NCBI GenBank assembly: GCA_021798835.1
Contig: JAJZBQ010000008.1
Span: forward strand, 25,620-89,619
Origin: Pseudomonadota bacterium
GTDB lineage: Bacteria > Pseudomonadota > Gammaproteobacteria > Burkholderiales > Ferrovaceae
DNA length: 64,000 nucleotides
Direction of reading: 5' to 3'
A program made the translations under genes and the position numbers. Shown here piece by piece: positions 51,060-58,994 of this stretch. Within the stretch, counting starts at the first letter, position 1. Each line of letters starts with the position of its first letter. The notes beneath the pieces were generated by a model. It was not told where the DNA came from. It saw only the letters and a list, made by a program, of their open reading frames with translations, and made no database searches.

Positions 51060-51102
51060 TTGTTAGAATAAAGCCGGCTCGTTAGAATGGTTTCGTTCTA
51101 AC
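51060..51102 (+). promoter_or_regulatory. cys operon promoter overlapped by a GTTAGAAT repeat operator
   Basis: TTGTTA (51060-51065) and TAGAAT (51083-51088) have a 17-bp spacer. GTTAGAAT occurs at 51062-51069 and again 19 bp later at 51081-51088, so one copy covers each promoter box. TTCTAAC at 51096-51102 forms a perfect 7-bp inverted pair with the second copy across the predicted start site. The pattern looks like a regulator site for the sulfate assimilation genes. Confidence 0.6.
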
Positions 51103-51119
51103 TGCATCGGAGTGGAATT

Positions 51120-52796
51120 ATGTATCAATACGATGACATCGACCAGAAGCTGGTGGAAGAGCGGGTTGCCCGTTTTCGTGATCAGACTGAGCGGTACCTT
51201 GCCGGGGAATTGTCAGAAGACGACTTCAGGCCATTTCGACTGCAAAATGGACTTTATATCCAGCGCCATGCACCCATGCTGCGCGTGGCAATTCCTTATG
51301 GGGTGCTGAGTTCAGAGCAATTGCGTCGCTTGGCACATATTGCAAGGACCTATGATCGCGGAACCGGGCATTTCAGTACGCGCCAGAATATTCAGTATAA
51401 CTGGGTCACCCTGAAGCAGGTACCAGACATTCTGGCTGAACTGGCTGAGGTTCAGATGCATGCTACCCAAACGAGCGGAAACTGTGTTCGCAATACTACG
51501 ACGGATCATTTTGCCGGAGTTGCTGCAGATGAACGGTTGGATCCGCGCATTACTTGCGAATTGATTCGGCAATGGTCTACAGGGCACCCGGAATTTGCTT
51601 TTTTGCCACGCAAGTTCAAGATTGCCGTCAATGGAGCGCAGCGTGATCGTGCAGCGACGGGAGTTCACGACATTGGCTTGCAAGTGGTGCAGGATGAGCA
51701 GCAGGGTTTGGGTTATCAGGTACTTGTAGGAGGGGGGCTGGGACGGACCCCGATGGTGGCTGAAATTGTGCGCGATTTTTTGCCTGCTCGACACCTGTTG
51801 ACGTATCTCGATGCTATTCTGCGCGTTTATAACCGTTATGGACGACGCGACAACAAGTATAAGGCACGCATCAAGATTCTGGTTAAGGCTATGACCATCG
51901 AACGCTTTCGACGTGAGGTCGAGGCAGAATGGGAGTTGGATCGTGATGGCCCGGCTACTTTGGTGGATGAGGAAGTTACGCGTATTGCTGCACGGTTCAA
52001 ACTTCCTTCCTATCAGTTATTGACCGCTGACTTACCGGAATCTGTGGTTCAAATGCTGGGCAAAGACGGTGATTTCTCTCATTGGTACCATCAAAATCTT
52101 CACCCGCATAAGGTGGCAGGGTATACCAGTGTGGTCATCTCTCTGAAGGCATCAGGAGTGGCTCCAGGAGATGCCAGTGCCGCACAGATGGATGCCGTGG
52201 CAGAGTTGGCAGAGCGTTATGGTTTTGGAGAAATTCGTGTCAGCCATGAGCAGAATCTGGTGCTTCCGGATATTCGGGTGAGCGATTTGCCTGCGCTTTA
52301 TGAACATTTGCAAGGGTTAGGATTGGCTACTCCTAATATCGGGTTGCTGACTAACATGATCGCCTGTCCGGGTGGAGATTTCTGCTCATTGGCCAATGCG
52401 CGTTCACTGCCGTTGGCACAGGCGATCCAGGAACGTTTTGTCGATGCGGAGAGAGTTCGTGATATTGGTCCTCTAGATCTCAATATCTCAGGATGCATGA
52501 ATTCCTGTGGGCACCACCATGTAGGAGGAATTGGTATTCTTGGTGTAGATAAGCATGGTCAGGAATTTTATCAAGTAACCCTGGGTGGATCGCAGGCACC
52601 CGCGCGTATCGGCAAAGTTATTGGGCCGTCTTTGAAGGCGGATGAAGTGCCGGTGGCATTGGAAGCAATTCTCGAATTGTATCGTGAGATTCGTCTGCAT
52701 GCTCAGGAGTCTTTTGTTGAAACGGTCGAACGTGTGGGAATAGAACCGTTTCGTGATGTGGTTTACGTTCCCCATCAGGTGGTGGTCAATGGCTGA
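51120..52796 (+). CDS. cysI: Assimilatory sulfite reductase hemoprotein (nitrite/sulfite reductase family)
   Basis: Reduces sulfite to sulfide with a coupled siroheme and [4Fe-4S] cluster; 558 residues. The siroheme-binding substrate loop regions are RTYDRGTGHFSTRQNIQYNW and TQTSGNCVRNTTTDHFAG. The cluster ligands appear in ACPGGDFCSLANARS and SGCMNSCGHHH (C-x5-C and C-x3-C). No flavoprotein subunit gene (cysJ) lies beside it, so the electron donor is encoded elsewhere or is a ferredoxin. GGAG is 8 bases before the ATG. It is the first gene of the cys operon. Confidence 0.93.
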   Translation: MYQYDDIDQKLVEERVARFRDQTERYLAGELSEDDFRPFRLQNGLYIQRHAPMLRVAIPYGVLSSEQLRRLAHIARTYDRGTGHFSTRQNIQYNWVTLKQVPDILAELAEVQMHATQTSGNCVRNTTTDHFAGVAADERLDPRITCELIRQWSTGHPEFAFLPRKFKIAVNGAQRDRAATGVHDIGLQVVQDEQQGLGYQVLVGGGLGRTPMVAEIVRDFLPARHLLTYLDAILRVYNRYGRRDNKYKARIKILVKAMTIERFRREVEAEWELDRDGPATLVDEEVTRIAARFKLPSYQLLTADLPESVVQMLGKDGDFSHWYHQNLHPHKVAGYTSVVISLKASGVAPGDASAAQMDAVAELAERYGFGEIRVSHEQNLVLPDIRVSDLPALYEHLQGLGLATPNIGLLTNMIACPGGDFCSLANARSLPLAQAIQERFVDAERVRDIGPLDLNISGCMNSCGHHHVGGIGILGVDKHGQEFYQVTLGGSQAPARIGKVIGPSLKADEVPVALEAILELYREIRLHAQESFVETVERVGIEPFRDVVYVPHQVVVNG

Positions 52797-53286
52797 TATG
52801 GTGATCAATCGTCAGGTCGTTCCAGATGTCTGGCAACGCGTGAGTGAGGTATCGTTGCCGTTACCGACGGGACAGTGGATCTATTTGTTGTCGGAATGGC
52901 AGGAGTTGGCAGAAAGACCCCAATCACCGTCGGGATTATGGATAGAAACGAGTCAAGATCCTGAGGTGTTGGTGCCTCATCTGGAAGAGGTTCAGTTGAT
53001 TGCGGTACATTTTCCAATCTTTACTGATGGTCGTGGGCACAGCCTGGGACATTGGTTGAGGAAGCGGGCAAAATTCTCGGGAGAACTGCGTGCGGTGGGT
53101 GATGTATTTCGCGATTCGGTGCATGAGTTAGAGCGCTGTGGGTTTAATGCTTTTGTACCCAGAAATGGAGAAACAGCGGCCAATCTCTTGTGTGGATTGG
53201 GGATTTTTAGTGATGCCTACCAAGCGTCAGTAGATCGCTCCGAACCGTTATTTCGGCGCCGTTTGATAAACAGTTCGGGAATCTGA
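52789..53286 (+). CDS. DUF934 family protein of sulfite reduction operons
   Basis: A 165-residue protein of the DUF934 family, found beside cysI in betaproteobacteria and often labelled as probably involved in sulfite reduction. Typical are NRQVVPDVWQ, LPTGQWIYLLSEW, VHFPIFTDGRGHSLGHWLRKR and GDVFRDSVHELERCGFNAFVPR. No cofactor-binding motif is evident; a role in electron transfer to, or assembly of, CysI is inferred from context. The ATG at 52789 overlaps cysI by 8 bp and follows AGGTGG. Confidence 0.88.
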   Translation: MADMVINRQVVPDVWQRVSEVSLPLPTGQWIYLLSEWQELAERPQSPSGLWIETSQDPEVLVPHLEEVQLIAVHFPIFTDGRGHSLGHWLRKRAKFSGELRAVGDVFRDSVHELERCGFNAFVPRNGETAANLLCGLGIFSDAYQASVDRSEPLFRRRLINSSGI

Positions 53287-53289
53287 GAC

Positions 53290-54003
53290 ATGTTGAATGA
53301 TAAAATAGAGAGACTGGAGCAACGGCTGACGCAATGGTCAGGTCAACTTTCTCCTCTGGGTTTGGCCAGCAGCCTTGGCGCGGAGGATATGGTCCTGACG
53401 GATGCGATTTGCCGCCTTGACCTGAATATATCGATTTTTACTTTGGATACCGGACGGTTACCGCCTTCCACTTATCGTTTGGTAGACCGTGTTTACGAAC
53501 GCTACGGTCGGCGTCTCGCCGTTTACTGGCCCGATGCGGAAGCAGTTGAACAGTTGGTATTGGCTCAGGGGATGAATGGTTTTTACAATGGCCTGGACCA
53601 GCGTCGTGCTTGCTGCCAGGTTCGCAAGGTGGAGGTTTTGCAACGGGCGCTGAAAGGGAAAAAGGCATGGTTGACGGGGTTGCGTCGTGAACAGTCACCG
53701 GGGCGGCAGTCGATTGCTTTAGAGGAACCCGATGAACTTACCGGGGTCATCAAACTCAATCCGTTGGTTGATTGGACACATGAGGATGTTTGGTCGTATT
53801 TGAAACAATTTTCCGTACCTTATAATCCGTTGCATGATCAGGGCTATGCGAGCATTGGGTGTGAACCTTGTACTCGTGCTTTGCAACCGGGCGAAGAGGA
53901 GCGGGCCGGACGCTGGTGGTGGGAACAGGCCGGCAAAAAGGAATGTGGGCTGCATGGTGGGGCCCCCACAATCGTGAGTTCAACAGAAAAAGGTGCTTCA
54001 TGA
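53290..54003 (+). CDS. cysH: APS-type assimilatory sulfonucleotide reductase
   Basis: Reduces adenylyl sulfate to sulfite with thioredoxin. The 237-residue protein has the PAPS_reduct fold (GLASSLGAEDMVLTDAI, FTLDTGRLPPSTYRLVDRV) and the paired cysteines RRACCQVRK plus GCEPC, the four [4Fe-4S] ligands that mark APS-using enzymes. The C-terminal KKECGLHGG supplies the catalytic Cys. An APS-type enzyme explains why no cysC kinase is present between cysD and cysN. The stop overlaps cysD (ATGA). Confidence 0.95.
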   Translation: MLNDKIERLEQRLTQWSGQLSPLGLASSLGAEDMVLTDAICRLDLNISIFTLDTGRLPPSTYRLVDRVYERYGRRLAVYWPDAEAVEQLVLAQGMNGFYNGLDQRRACCQVRKVEVLQRALKGKKAWLTGLRREQSPGRQSIALEEPDELTGVIKLNPLVDWTHEDVWSYLKQFSVPYNPLHDQGYASIGCEPCTRALQPGEEERAGRWWWEQAGKKECGLHGGAPTIVSSTEKGAS

Positions 54004-54923
54004 CAGTTATTCGCCCATCAGTCTCCCAGTCTTGGGATCATTTGGATCGGCTTGAATCGGAGTCCATTCATATTTTGCGTGAAGTGGTGGCTCAATCTGC
54101 AAAACCCGTTCTGCTCTTTTCCGGGGGGAAGGATTCCATGGTGGTGTTGCATTTGGCGCGCAAAGCCTTTCACCCGCACCATTTGCCGTTTCCTCTGATG
54201 CATGTTGATACGGGGCACAATTTTCCCGAAGTTATCGACTTCCGTGATCGCATCGTGGCGCAGTATGGAGTGGATCTCGTGGTGCGTTCAGTGGAAGATT
54301 CCATCCGCCAGGGGCGTGCTCGCGTGCGTTCGGCTCAGGATAGCCGGAATGCTCTGCAGGCTATCACGCTGGTGGATGCAATTCATGAATTGGGGTTTGA
54401 TGCCTGCATGGGGGGCGCGCGTCGTGATGAAGAAAAAGCGCGCGCCAAGGAGCGTATTTTTTCTTTCCGTGATGAGTTTGGAGGCTGGGACCCCAAGAAT
54501 CAACGACCTGAATTGTGGGATCTGTATAACGCTCGCGTTCACCCAGGTGAAAATATGCGGGTATTCCCCATCAGTAACTGGACGGAGTTGGATGTATGGG
54601 AATATATCTGCCAGGAGAAACTGGAGTTACCCAGTTTGTATTTCGCCCATTCGCGGGCTGTTGTTGCGCGTGGGCTTCAGTGGGTTCCCATTACTGAACT
54701 CACGCCTGCGCGAGAGGGGGAAACCGTGGAGCAACGTTCTGTGCGTTTTCGTACGGTAGGCGACATGACCTGCACCTGTCCGGTATTGTCAGAGGCACAG
54801 TCCGTTCAGGAAATTCTTCGTGAAACCGAAACCAGCGAATTGACGGAGCGGGGCGCAACGCGTCAGGATGACCAGACTTCAGAAGCTTCCATGGAGTTGC
54901 GCAAGCGCCAGGGATACTTCTAA
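54000..54923 (+). CDS. cysD: Sulfate adenylyltransferase subunit 2
   Basis: The catalytic subunit of ATP sulfurylase, making APS from sulfate and ATP. The 307-residue protein has the P-loop-like LLFSGGKDSMVVLHLARKAF near residue 37, the HVDTGHNFPEVIDFRD region and GGARRDEEKARAKER. It ends MELRKRQGYF, as is usual for CysD. The start is the ATG overlapping the cysH stop; an in-frame start 132 bp upstream lies inside cysH. The regulatory GTPase subunit cysN follows 26 bp on. Confidence 0.96.
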   Translation: MTVIRPSVSQSWDHLDRLESESIHILREVVAQSAKPVLLFSGGKDSMVVLHLARKAFHPHHLPFPLMHVDTGHNFPEVIDFRDRIVAQYGVDLVVRSVEDSIRQGRARVRSAQDSRNALQAITLVDAIHELGFDACMGGARRDEEKARAKERIFSFRDEFGGWDPKNQRPELWDLYNARVHPGENMRVFPISNWTELDVWEYICQEKLELPSLYFAHSRAVVARGLQWVPITELTPAREGETVEQRSVRFRTVGDMTCTCPVLSEAQSVQEILRETETSELTERGATRQDDQTSEASMELRKRQGYF

Positions 54924-54949
54924 CTCTCCTTTCAAGGAATGATGACGAC

Positions 54950-56212
54950 ATGGAACATAAGTTGAAAACTCAGGAAATTCTACGTTTCATTACCTGTGGA
55001 TCGGTAGATGACGGTAAAAGTACTTTGATTGGGCGCCTGTTGCTGGACAGTAAGGCGGTAATGGCGGATCAGTGGCAGTCTATCGAGACAACATCCCAAC
55101 GTCGTGGCATGGAGCAGGTAGATTTATCGCTACTGACGGATGGATTGCAGGCTGAGCGGGAACAGGGCATCACCATTGATGTCGCTTATCGCTATTTTAG
55201 TACTCCCAAACGGCGTTTTATCATTGCCGATACCCCAGGTCATGCCCAGTACACACGTAATATGGTAACCGGAGCCAGCACGGCAGATCTGGCTATTCTG
55301 TTGCTTGATGTTCAAAAGGGGGTGGTAGAACAGACCCGTCGTCATGCACACATCGTACGTTTACTGGGTATTCGACGCGTGGTGGTGGCGGTCAACAAGA
55401 TGGATCTGGTGAATTATCGTGAGGAAGATTTTTTCAGGGTCAAGGTTGCCTTTGAGAATTTTGCGGCCTCTCTGGCGTTTCGGGAAGTAGATATTCTGCC
55501 TATGAGTGCAGTAAATGGAGATGGTGTGGTACACCGTGGTGAACGTATGGATTGGTATCAGGGTCCAACCTTGATGGAAATCCTGGAACAGACACCGCTG
55601 GATGAAGTTGCCCTTGAGGCGGGTTTTCGTTATCCCATTCAAAACGTAAATCGTTTGCCCGCATTGGCAGGTGAGGAACGACGCGGTGCTATGGGCAGGG
55701 TTGAGAGTGGAACTGTTGCAGTTGGCGATGAAGTGGTTGTCCTGCCAGCCGGACGTACCAGTCGTATCGCCAGCATTGAAACCTGGGAAGGATCACTGGA
55801 ACAGGCGCGTAGTGGTCAGTCGGTGACGCTGACTCTGGAGGATCAAATCGATTTTACTCGGGGCGACATGATTGCTGGTGCGGCATGCCCTCCACGTCTT
55901 GAGAAAACATTTGAAGCCTTGCTTTGCTGGTTTTCGTCTATGCCCTATGATGCAACACGTCGTTTTCTGATTCAGCATACGACGCGTAGCACGCCCATGA
56001 AGGTAGAAAAGATTCTTGAGCGTCTGGATATTTTGACATCAACCACGGAGTTGAATCCCCAGGGGGTAGTCATGAATGATTTGGTGCGCATGGCAATTCG
56101 GGTGCAGCAACCCTTAGCCTTTGACCCTTATGAAGCGAATCGTGCCTCGGGCAGTTTCATTGTCATCGATGCGGTGACTCATGACACCGTTGCGGCTGGA
56201 ATGATTTGTTGA
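54950..56212 (+). CDS. cysN: Sulfate adenylyltransferase subunit 1 (GTPase)
   Basis: An EF-Tu-like GTPase that drives CysD by GTP hydrolysis. Of 420 residues, the G domain has G1 GSVDDGKSTLIGRL near residue 17, G3 DTPGHAQYTRNM and G4 NKMDL; beta-barrel domains follow (RGAMGRVESGTVAVGDEVVVLPAGR). It is about 50 residues shorter than E. coli CysN and has no fused APS kinase (CysC) domain, fitting the APS-type CysH upstream. Confidence 0.95.
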   Translation: MEHKLKTQEILRFITCGSVDDGKSTLIGRLLLDSKAVMADQWQSIETTSQRRGMEQVDLSLLTDGLQAEREQGITIDVAYRYFSTPKRRFIIADTPGHAQYTRNMVTGASTADLAILLLDVQKGVVEQTRRHAHIVRLLGIRRVVVAVNKMDLVNYREEDFFRVKVAFENFAASLAFREVDILPMSAVNGDGVVHRGERMDWYQGPTLMEILEQTPLDEVALEAGFRYPIQNVNRLPALAGEERRGAMGRVESGTVAVGDEVVVLPAGRTSRIASIETWEGSLEQARSGQSVTLTLEDQIDFTRGDMIAGAACPPRLEKTFEALLCWFSSMPYDATRRFLIQHTTRSTPMKVEKILERLDILTSTTELNPQGVVMNDLVRMAIRVQQPLAFDPYEANRASGSFIVIDAVTHDTVAAGMIC

Positions 56213-56280
56213 AAAGGAAACCCGAAGCGAACATTATCAGGTACCATGGCAATAAAATTGATGGAAAGGGATTTTTTATC

Positions 56281-56487
56281 ATGAAGGCATTGCTCTGCAT
56301 GGGGTTATTGGTAACTTTGGTGGCTTGTGGCGATACTCGTACCAAAGATTATTATTTGGATCATCCCGATGAGATCAAGACAGATCTTGCGGAATGCCAG
56401 AAAGAAGGCAAGAACACTTATAACTGCAATCAAGCGACATTGGCACAGTTTCAACTAAAAAATAGTGGGGCTTCTGCACATCCATGA
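56281..56487 (+). CDS. EexN-like small lipoprotein
   Basis: A 68-residue protein with a lipoprotein signal: MKALLCMGLLVTLVAC, lipobox LVAC with the Cys at residue 16. The mature part, TKDYYLDHPDEIKTDLAECQKEGKNTYNCNQATLAQFQ, resembles EexN-family entry-exclusion lipoproteins of conjugative elements (YY-x2-HP-E...L..C....C..A). No conjugation genes are near. The ATG at 56281 follows AAGGGA; the open frame extends upstream to the cysN end. Its stop overlaps the start of the signalling gene (ATGA), so the two are probably translated together. Confidence 0.8.
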   Translation: MKALLCMGLLVTLVACGDTRTKDYYLDHPDEIKTDLAECQKEGKNTYNCNQATLAQFQLKNSGASAHP

Positions 56488-58994
56488 CCACTGGGATGTC
56501 GCTCATGGAAGGAGATGAGTTGGCTCCTCCAGATAGGCAGGAGGTAATGCTGAGTCATGAGCGGCGTATGAATGAGGTGATCATGCAGATTGCCAGTGAT
56601 GGTCTGCATGTTCTTGATGCTCATGGCTATTTGGTGACCATGAGTGATTCTTTTTGTGCAGAGTTGGGTTACTGCCGTGAAGAACTGGTCGGTCAGCCTT
56701 TATCCTTCTGGGATGTCAAATTCTCCGAGACATCGTTGAGTGAACGCATGAAGGGGATGATGGCATTGCCTGAGCATACCTTTGAAACTCAGCATCGTCG
56801 CAAGAATGGCCAACTGGTGGACGTGGAAATTCATGCTCGTGGCTTTCGGGTAGGCGATGAATCCCTGCTTTTTTGTTCATCTCGAGATATTTCTCTACGT
56901 AAACAGTCTGAATCGTTGATTCGCTTGCAGGCCGGGGCGCTCAATAACAGTGCCAATGGCATTGCCATAGTTGATGCAACTGTTCCAGATCTGCCTTTGG
57001 TCTATGTCAATCCGGCATTTGAACGTATCACCGGGTATTCATCTGTGGATGCCATCGGTCGTAACTGTCGTTTCTTGCAGCGCGATGATCATGACCAAGT
57101 TGAATTGCTGGCCGTTAGGGTGGCCCTCAAAAGCGGCATTCCCGTGACGGCGACGGTGCGAAACTATCGTAAAGATGGTCGGATGTTTTGGAATCGTTTT
57201 CAGATTGCACCAGTACATGATAAAGATCGCCAATTAACACATTATGTGGCCATTATCAATGATGTTACTGAGCGTAAACTTTCTGACGATTATATTCGTC
57301 TGGTTTCTCAAGTCTTTTTGTATGCCGATGAGAGTATTTTTATAACCAATCCTCAGGGATTGATTATTGAGACCAATCCGGCATTTACGCGTACGACGGG
57401 ATATGAGCGAGAAGAAGTTTTAGGAAAAAACCCGGCTTTTCTGCAGTCAGGACGCCACGATTCTGCATTTTATTCCAGACTGTGGGAAACCGTGATGGAA
57501 CAAGGGCATTGGTCTGGTGAAGTGTGGAATCGGCGCAAAAACGGAGAAATTTATCCAGACAAGTTGACGGTATCGGTGGTCCGTAATGATGATGGAACGA
57601 CGCTGAGTTTTGTCTGTATTTCTTCGGATATTTCCTTGCTCAAGGCGCAGCAGGATAAATTGGAACGTATCGCCCTTCACGATACGCTTACCGGATTACC
57701 CAATCGAGCGCTGCTCAATGATCGTTTGGGCATGGCACTGGCCGATGCGCGACGCTTGCGTAAAAAAATGGCTCTGTGTTTTATTGATCTGGATGGATTC
57801 AAACCCATCAATGACCGGTTTGGACATGATAAAGGGGACCAGGTACTGATCGGAGTGGCGCAGCGTATGATGGGAACGCTACGTGCGACCGATACCGTTG
57901 CGCGTCTGGGTGGCGATGAATTCGTGGTTGTGCTATCAGAACTTACCCATGAGCGAGAGTTGGTGGGGACTTTACAGCGCCTTATGGGCGCGATTGCCAT
58001 GCCATATGAATTGGATGGTCAGACGGCAACGGTGTCGGCCAGCATAGGAGTAACTCTGTTTCCGGACGATGATGTTGACGCTGAAACTCTGTTACGTCAT
58101 GCGGATCAGGCCATGTATCTGGCAAAGTCCAGAGGAAGAAACTGTTATCACTTCTTTGATGTGGCAGATGACCTTAAGACGCACCAGCGTACAGAGGGAC
58201 GTACAAGAATCGAACAAGCTTTTGTGGCAGGTGAATTTCAGTTGTATTATCAGCCCAAGGTTAATATGGTTACCGGAAAGATACTGGGGGTAGAGGGATT
58301 GATTCGTTGGGCCCACCCCGAGCGAGGTTTATTGCTTCCGCGTGAATTTCTGGGTATGGTAGAAAACAGTGAAATCGAGACCAAAATATCAGAGTGGGTG
58401 ATCGAGCGTGCTTTTCAGGATAAAGTAATATGGAAGCGGGAGGCCGATCTGGATTTGCCGGTCAGTGTCAATTTGCCCGCACGCCATCTTCATTCGGTTG
58501 GATTTTCCGAATTCATTCATAAAAAAATGCAAGCTTTTCCTGGTTTTGGTGCCCCTAATTTTGAACTGGAAGTGCTGGAATCTGTGGCCCTGTGGGATAT
58601 TCCCCTGGTTACGCAGGCTATGAATTCCTGTCGTTGTCATGGGGTTACGTTCGCTATCGATGATTTCGGGACGGGGTATGCCTCATTGGACTATTTGCGT
58701 CGCTTACCGGTCAGTGTCATCAAGATCGACCAGAGTTTTGTGCGTGATATGTTGCATGATCAGGATGACTGTTCCATTGTGCAGTTGATTATCAATTTGG
58801 CTGAGGTGTTTCGCAAGGAAGTGATCGCCGAAGGGGTTGAAACCGAACAGCAAGGTGCCGCTTTGATTCAGATGGGATGTTTATGTGGTCAGGGTTTCGG
58901 AATTGCACGTCCCATGCCGGCAGAGAAGGTTGCCCACTGGGTACGTCATTGGACACCATCATCGATGTGGTGTGTTTCCCCTGAAAATTCCTAG
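56484..58994 (+). CDS. PAS-LOV-PAS-GGDEF-EAL cyclic-di-GMP enzyme
   Basis: An 836-residue signalling protein with no membrane segment. A PAS domain at about 26-140 is followed at about 145-265 by a domain with the full LOV signature GRNCRFLQ (Cys195, the flavin-adduct position) and NYRKDGRMFWNRFQIAPV. The Gln that relays the LOV signal is replaced by Ile258 (YVAIINDVT). A third PAS spans about 275-390. The cyclase has GGDEF at 476-480 with an RxxD inhibitory site (RATD) five residues before it. The phosphodiesterase has EGL at 604-606, NLPARH, DDFGTG, IKIDQSFV and EGVETEQ, so both activities look possible. Start ATG overlaps the lipoprotein stop. Confidence 0.92.
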   Translation: MTTGMSLMEGDELAPPDRQEVMLSHERRMNEVIMQIASDGLHVLDAHGYLVTMSDSFCAELGYCREELVGQPLSFWDVKFSETSLSERMKGMMALPEHTFETQHRRKNGQLVDVEIHARGFRVGDESLLFCSSRDISLRKQSESLIRLQAGALNNSANGIAIVDATVPDLPLVYVNPAFERITGYSSVDAIGRNCRFLQRDDHDQVELLAVRVALKSGIPVTATVRNYRKDGRMFWNRFQIAPVHDKDRQLTHYVAIINDVTERKLSDDYIRLVSQVFLYADESIFITNPQGLIIETNPAFTRTTGYEREEVLGKNPAFLQSGRHDSAFYSRLWETVMEQGHWSGEVWNRRKNGEIYPDKLTVSVVRNDDGTTLSFVCISSDISLLKAQQDKLERIALHDTLTGLPNRALLNDRLGMALADARRLRKKMALCFIDLDGFKPINDRFGHDKGDQVLIGVAQRMMGTLRATDTVARLGGDEFVVVLSELTHERELVGTLQRLMGAIAMPYELDGQTATVSASIGVTLFPDDDVDAETLLRHADQAMYLAKSRGRNCYHFFDVADDLKTHQRTEGRTRIEQAFVAGEFQLYYQPKVNMVTGKILGVEGLIRWAHPERGLLLPREFLGMVENSEIETKISEWVIERAFQDKVIWKREADLDLPVSVNLPARHLHSVGFSEFIHKKMQAFPGFGAPNFELEVLESVALWDIPLVTQAMNSCRCHGVTFAIDDFGTGYASLDYLRRLPVSVIKIDQSFVRDMLHDQDDCSIVQLIINLAEVFRKEVIAEGVETEQQGAALIQMGCLCGQGFGIARPMPAEKVAHWVRHWTPSSMWCVSPENS

